Notes: generated from the letters alone by a model not told the origin. A stretch of DNA of 64,000 nucleotides from Ensifer adhaerens (GCF_002007205.1 NZ_LAZS01000001.1:62001-126000), one strand, 5' to 3'. Positions 51,943-61,141 are shown, counted from the stretch's first letter. Numbers and translations are program-made.

Positions 51943-53060
51943 CAGTTCGGCTGCGCCTCGCAGGCCTTGAAGGTGCGCTCGAGCTTTTCACGGTCGAGAT
52001 CACGGCCGATGAAGACGAGCCGGCTTTCGCGCTTCTCGCCTTCCTTCCAGGCGCGCTGGTGATCGCCCTCGATGATCATGTGTACGCCCTGGACGACGTA
52101 ACGCTCGGCGTCGCCGGCAAAGGCGATGATGCCCTTCAGGCGCAGGATGTTCGGGCCGTCCGTCTGGGTGATCTTCTGGATCCACGGGAAGAAGCGGTCC
52201 GGGTTCATCTCGCCGCCGCGCAGCGAGATCGACTGCACCGTCACGTCATGGATCGGCGAGGGGGCGTCGTGGTGATGGTGATGATGGTCGTGATCGTGGT
52301 CATGATCATGATCATGATGGTGGTGGTCGTGATCATGGTGGTGATGGTGATGATCGTGGCCGCAATCCGGACCGCAGGTGTGATCGTGTTCGTGATCGTC
52401 CTGGTCGAGGAAGTGCGGGTCGTTTTCCAGCGCCCGTTCGAGGTTGAAGGCGCCCTGGTCGAGGACCTTGGCGAGATCGATATCCGACCGCTGCGTCCGG
52501 TAGATGCGGGCCGACGGGTTGATGACGCGCACGGTCGCTTCGATGCGCTCCAGTTCCTCAGGGGTGACGAGGTCGGTCTTGTTGAGCAGCACGACATCGG
52601 CAAAGGCGATCTGGTCTTCCGCCTCGCGGCTGTCCTTGAGGCGCAGCGGCAGGTGCTTGGCGTCGACCAGCGCAACGACGGCGTCGAGCTCGGTCTTGGC
52701 GCGCACGTCGTCATCCATGAAGAAGGTCTGGGCGACCGGCACCGGATCGGCAAGGCCGGTGGTTTCGACGATGATCGCGTCGAAGCGGCCGGGACGGCGC
52801 ATCAGGCCCTCGACCACGCGGATCAGGTCGCCGCGCACGGTGCAGCAGACGCAGCCGTTGTTCATCTCGTAGATTTCCTCGTCGGATTCCACGATCAGGT
52901 CGTTGTCGATGCCGATCTCGCCGAACTCGTTGACGATGACCGCGTATTTGCGGCCGTGGTTCTCGCTGAGGATGCGGTTCAAAAGCGTCGTCTTGCCGGC
53001 ACCGAGATAGCCAGTGAGCACGGTGACGGGGATCGGCTTCTGCGGGGATGTTTCGGTCAT
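51942..53060 (-). CDS. CobW/COG0523 zinc metallochaperone GTPase
   Basis: The 372-residue G3E GTPase has a P-loop GYLGAGKTT (residues 18-25), the metal site C70-V-C72-C73 in NNGCVCC, and NKTD near 160. A very His/Asp-rich segment (about 223-265) follows, ending before the CobW C-terminal domain (about 270-372). Such GTPases insert zinc into client enzymes under low zinc. It is the first gene of an operon with a WD40 protein and cysE. No clear Zur box is seen upstream. Confidence 0.92.
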   Translation of the reverse strand: MTETSPQKPIPVTVLTGYLGAGKTTLLNRILSENHGRKYAVIVNEFGEIGIDNDLIVESDEEIYEMNNGCVCCTVRGDLIRVVEGLMRRPGRFDAIIVETTGLADPVPVAQTFFMDDDVRAKTELDAVVALVDAKHLPLRLKDSREAEDQIAFADVVLLNKTDLVTPEELERIEATVRVINPSARIYRTQRSDIDLAKVLDQGAFNLERALENDPHFLDQDDHEHDHTCGPDCGHDHHHHHHDHDHHHHDHDHDHDHDHHHHHHDAPSPIHDVTVQSISLRGGEMNPDRFFPWIQKITQTDGPNILRLKGIIAFAGDAERYVVQGVHMIIEGDHQRAWKEGEKRESRLVFIGRDLDREKLERTFKACEAQPN

Positions 53061-53247
53061 GGGAACCTCTGGATTTCCGGATGCGGCGGGCAGGCATCCA
53101 AGTTGGGTTTCATATAGGAGATGCGGCGGCGATGCGCAAATGGCGCAGATGATTTTGCCGGGCCGAACGAACCCTGCCGCGCCCCCCCGATAACCCTCCT
53201 TTCATCAAGATCGGCGAGAGTGCGGGGCGTATCTAAGGGGTTCCCGC

Positions 53248-54342
53248 GTGAAGACGATATCCATCAACGGCCGGTTCCTGACCCAGCCGCTCACCGGCGT
53301 GCAGCGCTTCGCCCGCGAGATGACCCGGGCGCTTGACCAGCGCATCGCCTCGGGTGCTGTGCCGCACGCGCTGAAGGACGTGCGCTGGCGGCTCTTGGCG
53401 CCGGGTAAGGCTGTTGATGATCTCGGCCTCAAGGCGATTTCGGTGGAACGTTTCGGCTCAGGCCCCGGTCACCTCTGGGAGCAAGGTCCGCTCTACTGGC
53501 GGTCGCGCCGCGATACGCTCATCGGCTTCGGCGGCAGCGGTCCGGTGCTGCATGGCGACCAGGTGGTGGTGATCCACGATGTCACGCTGTTTCGCCATCC
53601 GGCCTCGTTCGGCCGCGGCTACCGGTTGTTCCACGGAACGCTGGGCCATCTTCTGACAAGGCGGGCGAAGATCGGCACGGTCTCGAATTTCTCGCGCCGG
53701 GAGCTCGCCGAGGTTTTCCGTGTGCCCGCGGCAGGTATCGACGTGATCTACAATGCGACCGATCACTTCGCGGGAGTTCAGCCGGACGATGGCATCATCC
53801 AGCGGCTCGGGCTCGCCGATACGCCGTTTTTCCTTTTGGTCGGCACGCTGAAGCCCAACAAGAATGTCGAGTTCGCCGTCCGTGCCTTCGAAGCCTTTGG
53901 CGCCGGTAACCACAAGCTGGTCGTGGTGGGCGGCACCGACCCGAATGTGTTTCGCGCCATCGCGCCGACATCGAAGGAAAACCTGATCTTTCCGGGGCGC
54001 CTGACGGACGAGGAGATTGCCGGCATGCAGCGGCGCGCCGTCGCCTTCGTTTTTCCAAGCCTTTACGAAGGCTTCGGCATTCCGCCGCTGGAGGCGATGA
54101 CACAAGGCTGCCCGGTGCTTGCCGCCGACATTCCGCCGGTGCGCGAGGCCTGTGGCGATGCGGTCCGCTATTTCGATCCCGCAAAGACGGACACGCTGGT
54201 CGAGGCGATGCGGACGATTTCGGCCGACGGAGATCTTCGTCGCGCGCTGACGCGTGCCGGCTACGACAATGCCCAGCGTTTTTCCTGGGATGGGAGTGCG
54301 GTGATGCTGCTCAACATGCTGGCCGCCGGCCGGTCGTCATGA
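53248..54342 (+). CDS. GT4-type glycosyltransferase
   Basis: The 364-residue protein starts with GTG after AAGGGG. The N-terminal half carries the acceptor domain (MKTISINGRFLTQPLTGVQRFAREM). The C-terminal half has the nucleotide-sugar loop PSLYEGFGIPPLEAMTQGCPVLA (E-x7-E motif). This is the GT-B fold of glycosyltransferase family 4. It converges on a GT2 gene, and with the flippase nearby suggests a polysaccharide locus. The sugar is unknown. Confidence 0.92.
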   Translation: MKTISINGRFLTQPLTGVQRFAREMTRALDQRIASGAVPHALKDVRWRLLAPGKAVDDLGLKAISVERFGSGPGHLWEQGPLYWRSRRDTLIGFGGSGPVLHGDQVVVIHDVTLFRHPASFGRGYRLFHGTLGHLLTRRAKIGTVSNFSRRELAEVFRVPAAGIDVIYNATDHFAGVQPDDGIIQRLGLADTPFFLLVGTLKPNKNVEFAVRAFEAFGAGNHKLVVVGGTDPNVFRAIAPTSKENLIFPGRLTDEEIAGMQRRAVAFVFPSLYEGFGIPPLEAMTQGCPVLAADIPPVREACGDAVRYFDPAKTDTLVEAMRTISADGDLRRALTRAGYDNAQRFSWDGSAVMLLNMLAAGRSS

Positions 54343-54357
54343 CGACGGCAAGAACGA

Positions 54358-55236
54358 TCAGAGCTCGAGCATGCGTTGCGGATCCATGCGGCCGCGCAGG
54401 AGATCGAGAAAGGCGATGACGTTGCCCTTGAGGCGGCCGCGCCGATCGACGAGGCCTTGCGGCTTGAGGCTACCGGCGAGGTTGGCGGCGATGTTGCCGC
54501 CCATCAGGCGCAGTGCCCATCTCAGGCTGACGGTGCCCTTGCGGAAGAGATAGAGCGGATTGGCAACCTGCGAGTAGCCGAAGCGAAGTCCGGAGGTCCG
54601 GCCGCGCTTGTTGCCGAGGTGCACGCCGCGCAAGGCATCGGACTTTACGATCCGCCCCCGTTCGGCAAGGCGGCGGCAGAAATCGACATCCTCCTGCCAG
54701 CCGTAGAGCGGCAGACGCTCGTCGAAGCGGGTTCCGTCGGCCGCGATGGCGGAGAAACGGAAGACCATGTTGCAGCCATAGGCGTTGTAGACCGGTACCG
54801 GCGGGCTGCCCGCGGTCGCCACGCCGTCGCGTCGGAGGATTTCCAGGCCGTCCTCGACCGAAATGCCCGGGCCGTGAATGCCGTCGGCAAGGACGAGCCC
54901 CGTTGCAACAACGATATCGGGCGCTGCCTCGAAGAGTTTCTCAGCTTCCGCGAGAAAATCGCCGCGCGGCAGGAAATCGTCGTCGAAGAAGATGAGGAGA
55001 TCGGCGGCGCCGGCGGACGTGAGGATGGCGTTTCGCTGTTTCGTCAGCCCTCGTTCGCCCGCAACGATCGTGACCGGGACCGGCAAGGTCTCAGCGAATG
55101 CCGCGTCGATGTCCTCGGCCGTGCTCGGGCAGACAAAGATCGCATCGGGCCGGCGCGCCTGCCGCGTCAGGTGCAGCAAGGTCTCGCTGAGGACCTCGCG
55201 GCGTCCCGCGGTCGCTATGCCGACGACGATGTTCAT
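54358..55236 (-). CDS. GT2-type glycosyltransferase
   Basis: The 292-residue protein starts MNIVVGIATAGRREVLSETL and has the metal-binding DXD-like FFDDDFLPRGDFL near residue 87, then GWQEDVDFCRRLAERG near 192 with the catalytic ED. This is a GT-A family 2 enzyme, and a C-terminal tail of about 80 residues has amphipathic helices. It is read in the same direction as the flippase upstream, 63 bases away. Confidence 0.92.
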   Translation of the reverse strand: MNIVVGIATAGRREVLSETLLHLTRQARRPDAIFVCPSTAEDIDAAFAETLPVPVTIVAGERGLTKQRNAILTSAGAADLLIFFDDDFLPRGDFLAEAEKLFEAAPDIVVATGLVLADGIHGPGISVEDGLEILRRDGVATAGSPPVPVYNAYGCNMVFRFSAIAADGTRFDERLPLYGWQEDVDFCRRLAERGRIVKSDALRGVHLGNKRGRTSGLRFGYSQVANPLYLFRKGTVSLRWALRLMGGNIAANLAGSLKPQGLVDRRGRLKGNVIAFLDLLRGRMDPQRMLEL

Positions 55237-55299
55237 GATGCGCTCCCCGCTCGTTTCGGCGGCGATCTAACCGGAAATTCGTGCAGTTTCTGTTAGCGC

Positions 55300-56703
55300 C
55301 TAGGCGGCGCCAGGTCGCGGTGCCCGCATCATCAGCCGCAGCTGGTTGAGGGAAAGCAGGCAGAGCAGACCGCCGACGACGATACCGGAGCCGATCGTGC
55401 CGTAGCTGGTTTCGCCGGAGAGGAAGAAGGCGAGTATCGCCGCGCCAAGTCCAGCGGCGGCGAAGAGTACGGGCGGCCAGGAAAAATCGAAATCGAGCGA
55501 TGACATCAGCCGCAGGCCGACCAAGGAGGCGAGGATCGCTCCGATGGTGCTGCCCCAGGCGAGCGCCGCACCGTCCGGCCCGGCCATGAGCAGGGCCGTC
55601 AGCGCGCCGAGGTTCAGGAGCGCACAGTCGATGACCGCGAGGAGCAGGATCAGCGCCAGACGCTGCCTCAGATGCAGCGGTGTCGGCAGCATGATCTGCG
55701 TCAGCGTGCGAACAAGCGAAAGCACGATGATGGCGGGCGCGGTGGCGAGAAAAGCTTGCTGCAGGTCGGGGCTGACGACGAGCCAGGCGGCGGGCAGGAG
55801 CACGGCGAAAATGCCGGCTGCCATCATCAACGCAAAGCTCGTCAGCAGCGCGTAGTAGTGTCCGAGCTGACGGGCAAGGCCTGTGCGATCCTCGGTCCGG
55901 TCGTGCGCGGCGACGATTTCCGGATACTGGATCGCCTGCAGGGCGGAAACGATCAGCACGAAGGGGCGCTGCAGCAAGTCGAGCGCAAGCAGCGCGCCGG
56001 CAGCGCCCGCCGTGCCGAGCGCCGTGGTAAAGATGGCCTTTAGCGCGAGTGGCGCAAACATGGCGGCCGTCGCCGCGCCTGCCGAAACGCTGCCATAGAC
56101 GAGGTGCTTGCGGACCCGGGCGCTGTCGAGCGCTGTGGCAGTACGGTTCTCGGCGCGGCGCGAAAGAATGAAGGCAAGAAGGCCGTAGGCCGCATAGCCG
56201 CCGAGAAGGCCGGTGACCGTCGAAAGGAAGCTGGGGGAGACCAGCGCGCCCGCAAGCGTGCCGGCGGCAAGAATGGTGGCACGCGAGCCCTGCAAGACGG
56301 AGAAGGCGCGAAAATCCTGGCGGAAGCGCAGCATGGTCAAGTGCAGGTCGCTGCCGCCTTGCGCGATCGAGACGAGACCGCCGACAAGGGCGACGACAGG
56401 CGGCACGCCGAAGAGCAAGGACAGGCCCGCCGCGATCAGGCACAGGACGGCGCAGGCAAGCGCTTCGACCAGGATGGTGCGCCGTTCTGCCGCCTCTGTT
56501 TCAGCGTCCGGGCCGGGGTAAAAGCGCGTGCAGGCGAAGCGCACCCATTCGAAGGCGGCGATGGCGGCGAACTGACAGATGGAGATGAACAGCGAGTAGC
56601 TGGCATAATCCGCCGGCGCCAGCCAATGGGCGACAACGATCAGCAGGCCAAAGGCGATGACGGCCTGATAGAAATAGGCGCCGAGCGCAATGATCTTCGC
56701 CAT
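55300..56703 (-). CDS. Polysaccharide flippase (Wzx/MATE-like)
   Basis: The 467-residue protein has about 12 to 14 helices with polar kinks (APADYASYSLFISICQFAAI near residue 29, MLPTPLHLRQRLALILLLAV near 330), as in oligosaccharide flippases of the PST family. The start is the ATG at 56703, just before the first helix. With the two glycosyltransferases it probably builds and exports a surface glycan; no polymerase is in the window. Confidence 0.87.
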   Translation of the reverse strand: MAKIIALGAYFYQAVIAFGLLIVVAHWLAPADYASYSLFISICQFAAIAAFEWVRFACTRFYPGPDAETEAAERRTILVEALACAVLCLIAAGLSLLFGVPPVVALVGGLVSIAQGGSDLHLTMLRFRQDFRAFSVLQGSRATILAAGTLAGALVSPSFLSTVTGLLGGYAAYGLLAFILSRRAENRTATALDSARVRKHLVYGSVSAGAATAAMFAPLALKAIFTTALGTAGAAGALLALDLLQRPFVLIVSALQAIQYPEIVAAHDRTEDRTGLARQLGHYYALLTSFALMMAAGIFAVLLPAAWLVVSPDLQQAFLATAPAIIVLSLVRTLTQIMLPTPLHLRQRLALILLLAVIDCALLNLGALTALLMAGPDGAALAWGSTIGAILASLVGLRLMSSLDFDFSWPPVLFAAAGLGAAILAFFLSGETSYGTIGSGIVVGGLLCLLSLNQLRLMMRAPRPGAA

Positions 56704-56776
56704 GGTTTTTTGCCCTACGCCGTGCGCATTTGGGCATCTGATAGCGCAAAAGCGCAAAGAAAGTGTTTGCCGGGTC

Positions 56777-57568
56777 TCAGGCCAGCCCGTCGGGATCGAA
56801 ATCCCTGACGTCTTCGAGAAGTTCGATAAATCCGCGGACCGCGTGGGCGACCAGGATCTCGCCGCGCGCCGCCGTGGCTGCGGCGGCATTCCCGGCGACA
56901 CCGTCGCTGTTGAGGTCGCGCATCTTCCAGCCGAAGGCGTGAGGACCATAGGCGCGCAGATGCCTGAAGCGTTCCGCAAATTGTTGCTGGCGAGAGGAAA
57001 AGCGCGCGGCCTTGGCCATATCGACCTTGCCGGGATGAAGTGCCAGCATCACCGATGTCTCGATATCGCCGCCGTGAATGTCGAGCGCCTTGTCCTCGGG
57101 CGAAATCCAGCCGTCCGGCTGGCCGAAGCGGGTCCAGCTCGTTGCAACCGCCAGCATATTGAAGCGCACCCGCGCCTCGGTGGCGACGATGGTCATCAGC
57201 GGCGCGTTGCCGCCATGGGCGTTCAGCATCACAAACTTGCGGATGCCCTGCTCATGAAGACTGGCGGCGATACCGAGCCAGCGCTCGACTGCTTCTCCAT
57301 AGGCAAGCGAGCGGCTGCCGGTAACGTCCATATGCTCGATCGAGTAGCCGATCGGCTGGGTCGGAAGGAAAGTCACCGGCAGGTTGGCGGGCAGGGCGGC
57401 GATCGTGCGGGAGACGATGCCTTCGGCAATCAGCGTGTCGGTTTCGAACGGCAGATGAGGCCCGTGCTGCTCATGTGCGCCGAGCGGCAGCACCGCGATC
57501 CAGTCGCGACGGGCGCTCGCGGGAAGGTCGGCCGGATTGTCCTGCCATCGCACCTTAGGCATCGACAT
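56777..57568 (-). CDS. Creatininase-family amidohydrolase
   Basis: The 263-residue protein has the metal motifs of the creatininase family: PLGAHEQHGPHLPFETDT near residue 27 (Glu, His, Asp ligands), NAHGGNAP near 115, and HGGDIETS near 165. Relatives hydrolyse creatinine, or cyclic amides in coenzyme PQQ or FAPy pathways. The start is 57568 (or the ATG two codons later). It diverges from a MarR-type regulator. Confidence 0.88.
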   Translation of the reverse strand: MSMPKVRWQDNPADLPASARRDWIAVLPLGAHEQHGPHLPFETDTLIAEGIVSRTIAALPANLPVTFLPTQPIGYSIEHMDVTGSRSLAYGEAVERWLGIAASLHEQGIRKFVMLNAHGGNAPLMTIVATEARVRFNMLAVATSWTRFGQPDGWISPEDKALDIHGGDIETSVMLALHPGKVDMAKAARFSSRQQQFAERFRHLRAYGPHAFGWKMRDLNSDGVAGNAAAATAARGEILVAHAVRGFIELLEDVRDFDPDGLA

Positions 57569-57616
57569 TTCTCTTCGATCCTCCGCGTCAATTGTCGTAA
57601 AATTGTTATTTGAGTC

Positions 57617-57642
57617 ATACAGTTCGTAATCGCAAGCTGTAT
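57617..57642. promoter_or_regulatory. Inverted repeat in the creatininase/MarR divergent region
   Basis: ATACAG (57617-57622) and CTGTAT (57637-57642) with a 14-base centre lie in an AT-rich divergent promoter of about 113 bases. It is a candidate MarR-type operator. Confidence 0.4.
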
Positions 57643-57681
57643 TGTTATAAGTGTTCGAGACGGGATTCGGCAGGAGGTCCA

Positions 57682-58179
57682 ATGGGCAAGAAGAACAAGG
57701 CCGAAAAGAAGGGCAAGAACGGCAAGAAAAAGGACGAGCTCCTGATCGAGCCCCACGATCTTGCCGCCGTCCTTGTCCAGGCTGCGCGGTCCATGCGCAC
57801 CGTGCTCTCCCGCAATCTGCTCGAAAGCGGCCTCTATGCCGGACAGGACGGCGTGATGCTGGCGCTTGCCGAAACCGATGGCCTGACGGCCGGCGGGCTC
57901 GCCGCCAAGCTCGGCGTCAAGGCGCCGACTATGACCCGCACCATCGGCCGCATGGAAGCCCAGGGTTTTCTCGAGCGGCGTCCGGACGACGATGATGCCC
58001 GGCTCACCAAGGTCTATCTCACCGAGCCCGGCCGCAACCGGCTGCAGACGATCGCCGAGGCCGGTCAGCATTCGGAAAAGCTCGCGACCCGCGGGCTGAC
58101 CGACAAACAGGTCCGCACGCTGATGAAACTGCTGCGCGCCGTCGACAGCAATCTGCAGGCTGCGCGCGCGGCCGACTGA
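57682..58179 (+). CDS. MarR-family transcription regulator
   Basis: The 165-residue protein has a lysine-rich N-terminus (about 1-25), then a MarR winged helix (LTAGGLAAKLGVKAPTMTRTIGRMEAQGFLERR, DDDDARLTKVYLT). AGGAGG at 57672-57677 sets the ATG at 57682. It diverges from the creatininase gene across a shared palindrome and may control it. Confidence 0.92.
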   Translation: MGKKNKAEKKGKNGKKKDELLIEPHDLAAVLVQAARSMRTVLSRNLLESGLYAGQDGVMLALAETDGLTAGGLAAKLGVKAPTMTRTIGRMEAQGFLERRPDDDDARLTKVYLTEPGRNRLQTIAEAGQHSEKLATRGLTDKQVRTLMKLLRAVDSNLQAARAAD

Positions 58180-58207
58180 GCCGGCGTTGCGGCATATTGC
58201 AGCGGCG

Positions 58208-58224
58208 ATTTAAACAGTTTAAAT
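58208..58224. promoter_or_regulatory. Perfect 17-bp palindrome ahead of the LacI-type gene
   Basis: ATTTAAAC-A-GTTTAAAT lies 125 bases before the GTG start, with TTTAAATTTA nearby. It is a candidate site for the LacI-type regulator itself, although it lacks the central CG typical of that family. Confidence 0.5.
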
Positions 58225-58348
58225 AGGGATTTAAATTTATGGCACGCGTGCGCTGGCAAAGGCGCGCGAAGGATGCCGAACGGTTTTCCGCACCACTCCT
58301 GGCTGGGGTTCGTGCGGATGGGGCGAAACAGGGCTTACAGGGGGCATC

Positions 58349-59371
58349 GTGGCGCAAAAGGTCAAGCTTTCGACGATCGCGGAAACACTCGGTCTTTCGA
58401 CGGCGACGGTATCCCTGGCCCTGCGTGACAGCCCGTTGGTGGCGACTGTCACACGCGACAAGATCAAGGAACAGGCGCGTGCGCTCGGCTACATCTACAA
58501 CCGCCGCGCCGCCAGTCTCAGAACGTCCCGCTCCGGCATCATCGGCGTCGTCGTGCACGACATCATGAACCCGTTCTACGGGGAAATCCTCAAGGCGATC
58601 GAGGCCGAGCTCGATCGCGACAAGCAGACCTTCATTCTTTCCAACCATTACGATTCCGTCGACAAGCAGCGCGATTTCATCGAGACGCTGCTGCAACTCG
58701 GCGGTGACGGCGTCATCATGTCGCCGGCGATCGGCACGCCGCTGGAGGACATCCAGCTTGCCGAGGACAACGGCATGCCGGCGATCCTGATCGCCCGCTC
58801 GATCGAGGGCGTGGATGTTCCGATCTTCCGCGGCGACGACGCCTACGGCATCTCGCTTGCCGCCAACCATCTGATCGGCCTTGGCCACCGCTGCATCGCC
58901 ATGGTCGGCGGCACGGACGAGACGTCCACCGGCCGCGACCGCTACCAGGGCTACGTCAACGCGTTGCGCAAGGCCAATATCGAAGTCGATCCGGAACTGC
59001 GCATTCCCGGCCCGCGCACCAAGCAGGGCGGCTTCGAGGCGGCGGTGCACCTGCTTTCGCTCCCGCAGAAGCCGACCGCGGTCGTCTGTTGGAACGACCT
59101 CGTGGCGATCGGCATGATGAACGGCATCGCGCGCGCCGGTCTCGTGCCGGGCGTCGACATCTCGGTCACCGGCTACGACGACCTGGAAGAAGCCTCGATC
59201 GCAACGCCGGCGCTCACCACCGTCTGGAACGGCCAGGCCGACGTCGGCCGCAGTGCGGCCCGCGCGCTGCTCGACAAGCTCTCCGGCAGCCATGAGCCGG
59301 ATGGTATTCACCTGATCAAGCCGGAGATGCGCATCCGGCAGTCGACCGGCCCCTTGCGGGTCATCGCCTGA
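58349..59371 (+). CDS. LacI-family transcription regulator
   Basis: The 340-residue protein has a LacI helix-turn-helix (LSTIAETLGLSTATVSLAL, residues 7-25) and hinge (NRRAASLRTSRSG). The ligand core has GIIGVVVHDIMNPFYGEIL and CWNDLVAIGMMNGI. It starts with GTG. It is followed after 20 bases by a 2-hydroxyacid dehydrogenase, so it probably senses a sugar acid or related compound. Confidence 0.92.
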   Translation: MAQKVKLSTIAETLGLSTATVSLALRDSPLVATVTRDKIKEQARALGYIYNRRAASLRTSRSGIIGVVVHDIMNPFYGEILKAIEAELDRDKQTFILSNHYDSVDKQRDFIETLLQLGGDGVIMSPAIGTPLEDIQLAEDNGMPAILIARSIEGVDVPIFRGDDAYGISLAANHLIGLGHRCIAMVGGTDETSTGRDRYQGYVNALRKANIEVDPELRIPGPRTKQGGFEAAVHLLSLPQKPTAVVCWNDLVAIGMMNGIARAGLVPGVDISVTGYDDLEEASIATPALTTVWNGQADVGRSAARALLDKLSGSHEPDGIHLIKPEMRIRQSTGPLRVIA

Positions 59372-59391
59372 GATCCCGATAGGAAATCCAT

Positions 59392-60360
59392 ATGCCTGCG
59401 TCCCGCATCCGCGTTCTCGTGCCCGGAAAGATCAACCAACGGGTTCTCGACCGGCTGGCGGAGCAGTTCGAGATCGTCAGGATCGAAAGCGCCGATCCGG
59501 CTCTGGTGACTTCGGAGATGCGGGATGCGAAGGCGATCGCCGTTGCCGGCCGTGTGCCGGCTGCTCTGATGGATGCCCTGCCTGGGCTTGAGATCATCGC
59601 CAATTTCGGCGTCGGCTATGACGGGGTCGAGGTCGCGCACGCGGCCGCCAGGGGCATAGCCGTCAGCAATACGCCCGACGTCCTGACTGAAGAGGTGGCC
59701 GACACGGCGGTCGGGCTGTTGCTGAACACAGTTCGCCAGTTGCCGCAGGCCGAGCAATGGCTGCGCCAGGGTCGCTGGAGCCGCGACGGCGCTTTCCCGC
59801 TGTCGCCGCTGTCGTTGCGCGGACGCAGCGTCGGCCTTTACGGTCTCGGACGCATCGGCCTTGCGATCGCCAGGCGGCTCGAAGCCTTTGGCGTGTCGAT
59901 CGCCTATCATACCCGCAGCCCGCGCGAGGGCCTTTCCTATGCCTACCATCCGACGCTCGTCGGAATGGCCGGCGCGGTCGACACGCTCGTCGTCATCGTG
60001 CCCGGCACCGAGGCGACGCGGCGGACGATCAATGCCGGGGTACTTTCGGCGCTCGGCAGCAACGGGGTGTTGATCAATGTCGGGCGCGGCACGACGGTCG
60101 ACGAACAGGCGCTGATCGAGGCGCTTCAGACCGGGGTGATTGCCGGTGCCGGTCTCGATGTCTTCGAGAATGAGCCGCAGGTGCCGGAGGCACTGATGGC
60201 GCTGCCGAATGTTTCGCTCCTGCCGCACGTGGCCTCAGCATCGGTGGTCACGCGCAACGCCATGGCCGATCTTGTCGTCGACAACATCGAAGCGTGGTTT
60301 TCGACCGGCAAGGCGCTGACGCCGGTGCCGGAAACACCGTTCAGTCGACGCGCGGTCTAA
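59392..60360 (+). CDS. D-2-hydroxyacid dehydrogenase
   Basis: The 322-residue enzyme uses NAD(P)H to reduce a 2-keto acid or oxidise a 2-hydroxy acid. The nucleotide motif is GLYGLGRIG near residue 148. Catalytic residues are visible: Arg in NVGRGTTVDEQAL, Glu in VFENEP and His in LPHVASAS. It resembles glyoxylate/hydroxypyruvate reductases. It follows the LacI regulator in one transcript. Confidence 0.92.
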   Translation: MPASRIRVLVPGKINQRVLDRLAEQFEIVRIESADPALVTSEMRDAKAIAVAGRVPAALMDALPGLEIIANFGVGYDGVEVAHAAARGIAVSNTPDVLTEEVADTAVGLLLNTVRQLPQAEQWLRQGRWSRDGAFPLSPLSLRGRSVGLYGLGRIGLAIARRLEAFGVSIAYHTRSPREGLSYAYHPTLVGMAGAVDTLVVIVPGTEATRRTINAGVLSALGSNGVLINVGRGTTVDEQALIEALQTGVIAGAGLDVFENEPQVPEALMALPNVSLLPHVASASVVTRNAMADLVVDNIEAWFSTGKALTPVPETPFSRRAV

Positions 60361-60382
60361 GGCCCGCGGGCAACCGGAAGGA

Positions 60383-61141
60383 TCAGGCCGCCAGGCGGCC
60401 GGCCGCGTAGGTCCTGACGGCTTCGCCGAACGCCTTGAACAGGCTTGCGGACGGCGTGTCTGTGCGCACCCAGTATTCCGGATGCCATTGCACGCCGACG
60501 GCAAAGGCCTTGGCTCCGATCACCGAAACCGCCTCGATCGTGCCGTCGTCGGCAACCGCCTCGACCGCAAGGCGGGGTGCGGCAGCGCCGATCGCCTGCC
60601 GGTGCAGCGAGTTGACGCGGATGCGGCCGGCGCCGAGCACGGGCGCGAGGCAGCTTCCTTGCTTGACGATCACGTCCTGGCGAATGCCATAGGCGACGTC
60701 GAGTTCCTTCACGTCGGGCTTGCGATGGTCCCAGATCCCCGGCTGGTCCTGGATTTCGGATGCGAGCGTGCCGCCGAGCGCGACGTTCAGTTCCTGAATG
60801 CCGCGACAGATGGCGAGCAGCGGTACGCCGCGCTCGATTGCCCGGGTGATGAGCGGCAGGCTGGTCGCATCGCGGCCGGGATCGAAGGGGCCGTCAGTCT
60901 CCTTGGCCTCGCGGCCGTAGAGCGAGGGATGGACGTTCGAGCGGGCACCGCTGGCGAGCACGCCATCGACGCGGTCGAGGATCTCGTCGATGTCGTTGCC
61001 GGTTTCGAGCGCCGGGATGAGGAAGGGCATGACGCCGGCGCCTTCGACGGCGGCGCGCACATATTGATGGGCAACGACATGCCAGACATTGCCGTCGAAT
61101 TCGCGGAAATCGCAGGGGATGGCAACGACAGGTTTCGACAT
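60383..61141 (-). CDS. Gamma-glutamyl-GABA hydrolase (PuuD-like class I amidotransferase)
   Basis: The 252-residue protein has the nucleophile cysteine in LLAICRGIQELNVALGG near residue 108 and the His-Glu pair in VQWHPEYW near 220. This is the peptidase C26 form seen in PuuD, which removes glutamate from gamma-glutamyl-GABA in putrescine breakdown. Other substrates are possible. It converges with the dehydrogenase and starts at 61141. Confidence 0.88.
   Translation of the reverse strand: MSKPVVAIPCDFREFDGNVWHVVAHQYVRAAVEGAGVMPFLIPALETGNDIDEILDRVDGVLASGARSNVHPSLYGREAKETDGPFDPGRDATSLPLITRAIERGVPLLAICRGIQELNVALGGTLASEIQDQPGIWDHRKPDVKELDVAYGIRQDVIVKQGSCLAPVLGAGRIRVNSLHRQAIGAAAPRLAVEAVADDGTIEAVSVIGAKAFAVGVQWHPEYWVRTDTPSASLFKAFGEAVRTYAAGRLAA

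Noticed and set aside
52255-52385. Dense short repeats of GATGGTGAT type, which look like a repeat array
   Set aside because: They are His/Asp codons of the CobW GTPase low-complexity segment, not a CRISPR array or satellite. The similar run at 37790-37900 is the His-rich loop of the NicO-type transporter.
53061-53247. A possible Zur box upstream of the CobW GTPase
   Set aside because: I looked for a long AT-rich palindrome and found only a weak TGCGC/GCGCA repeat, not enough to call a site.
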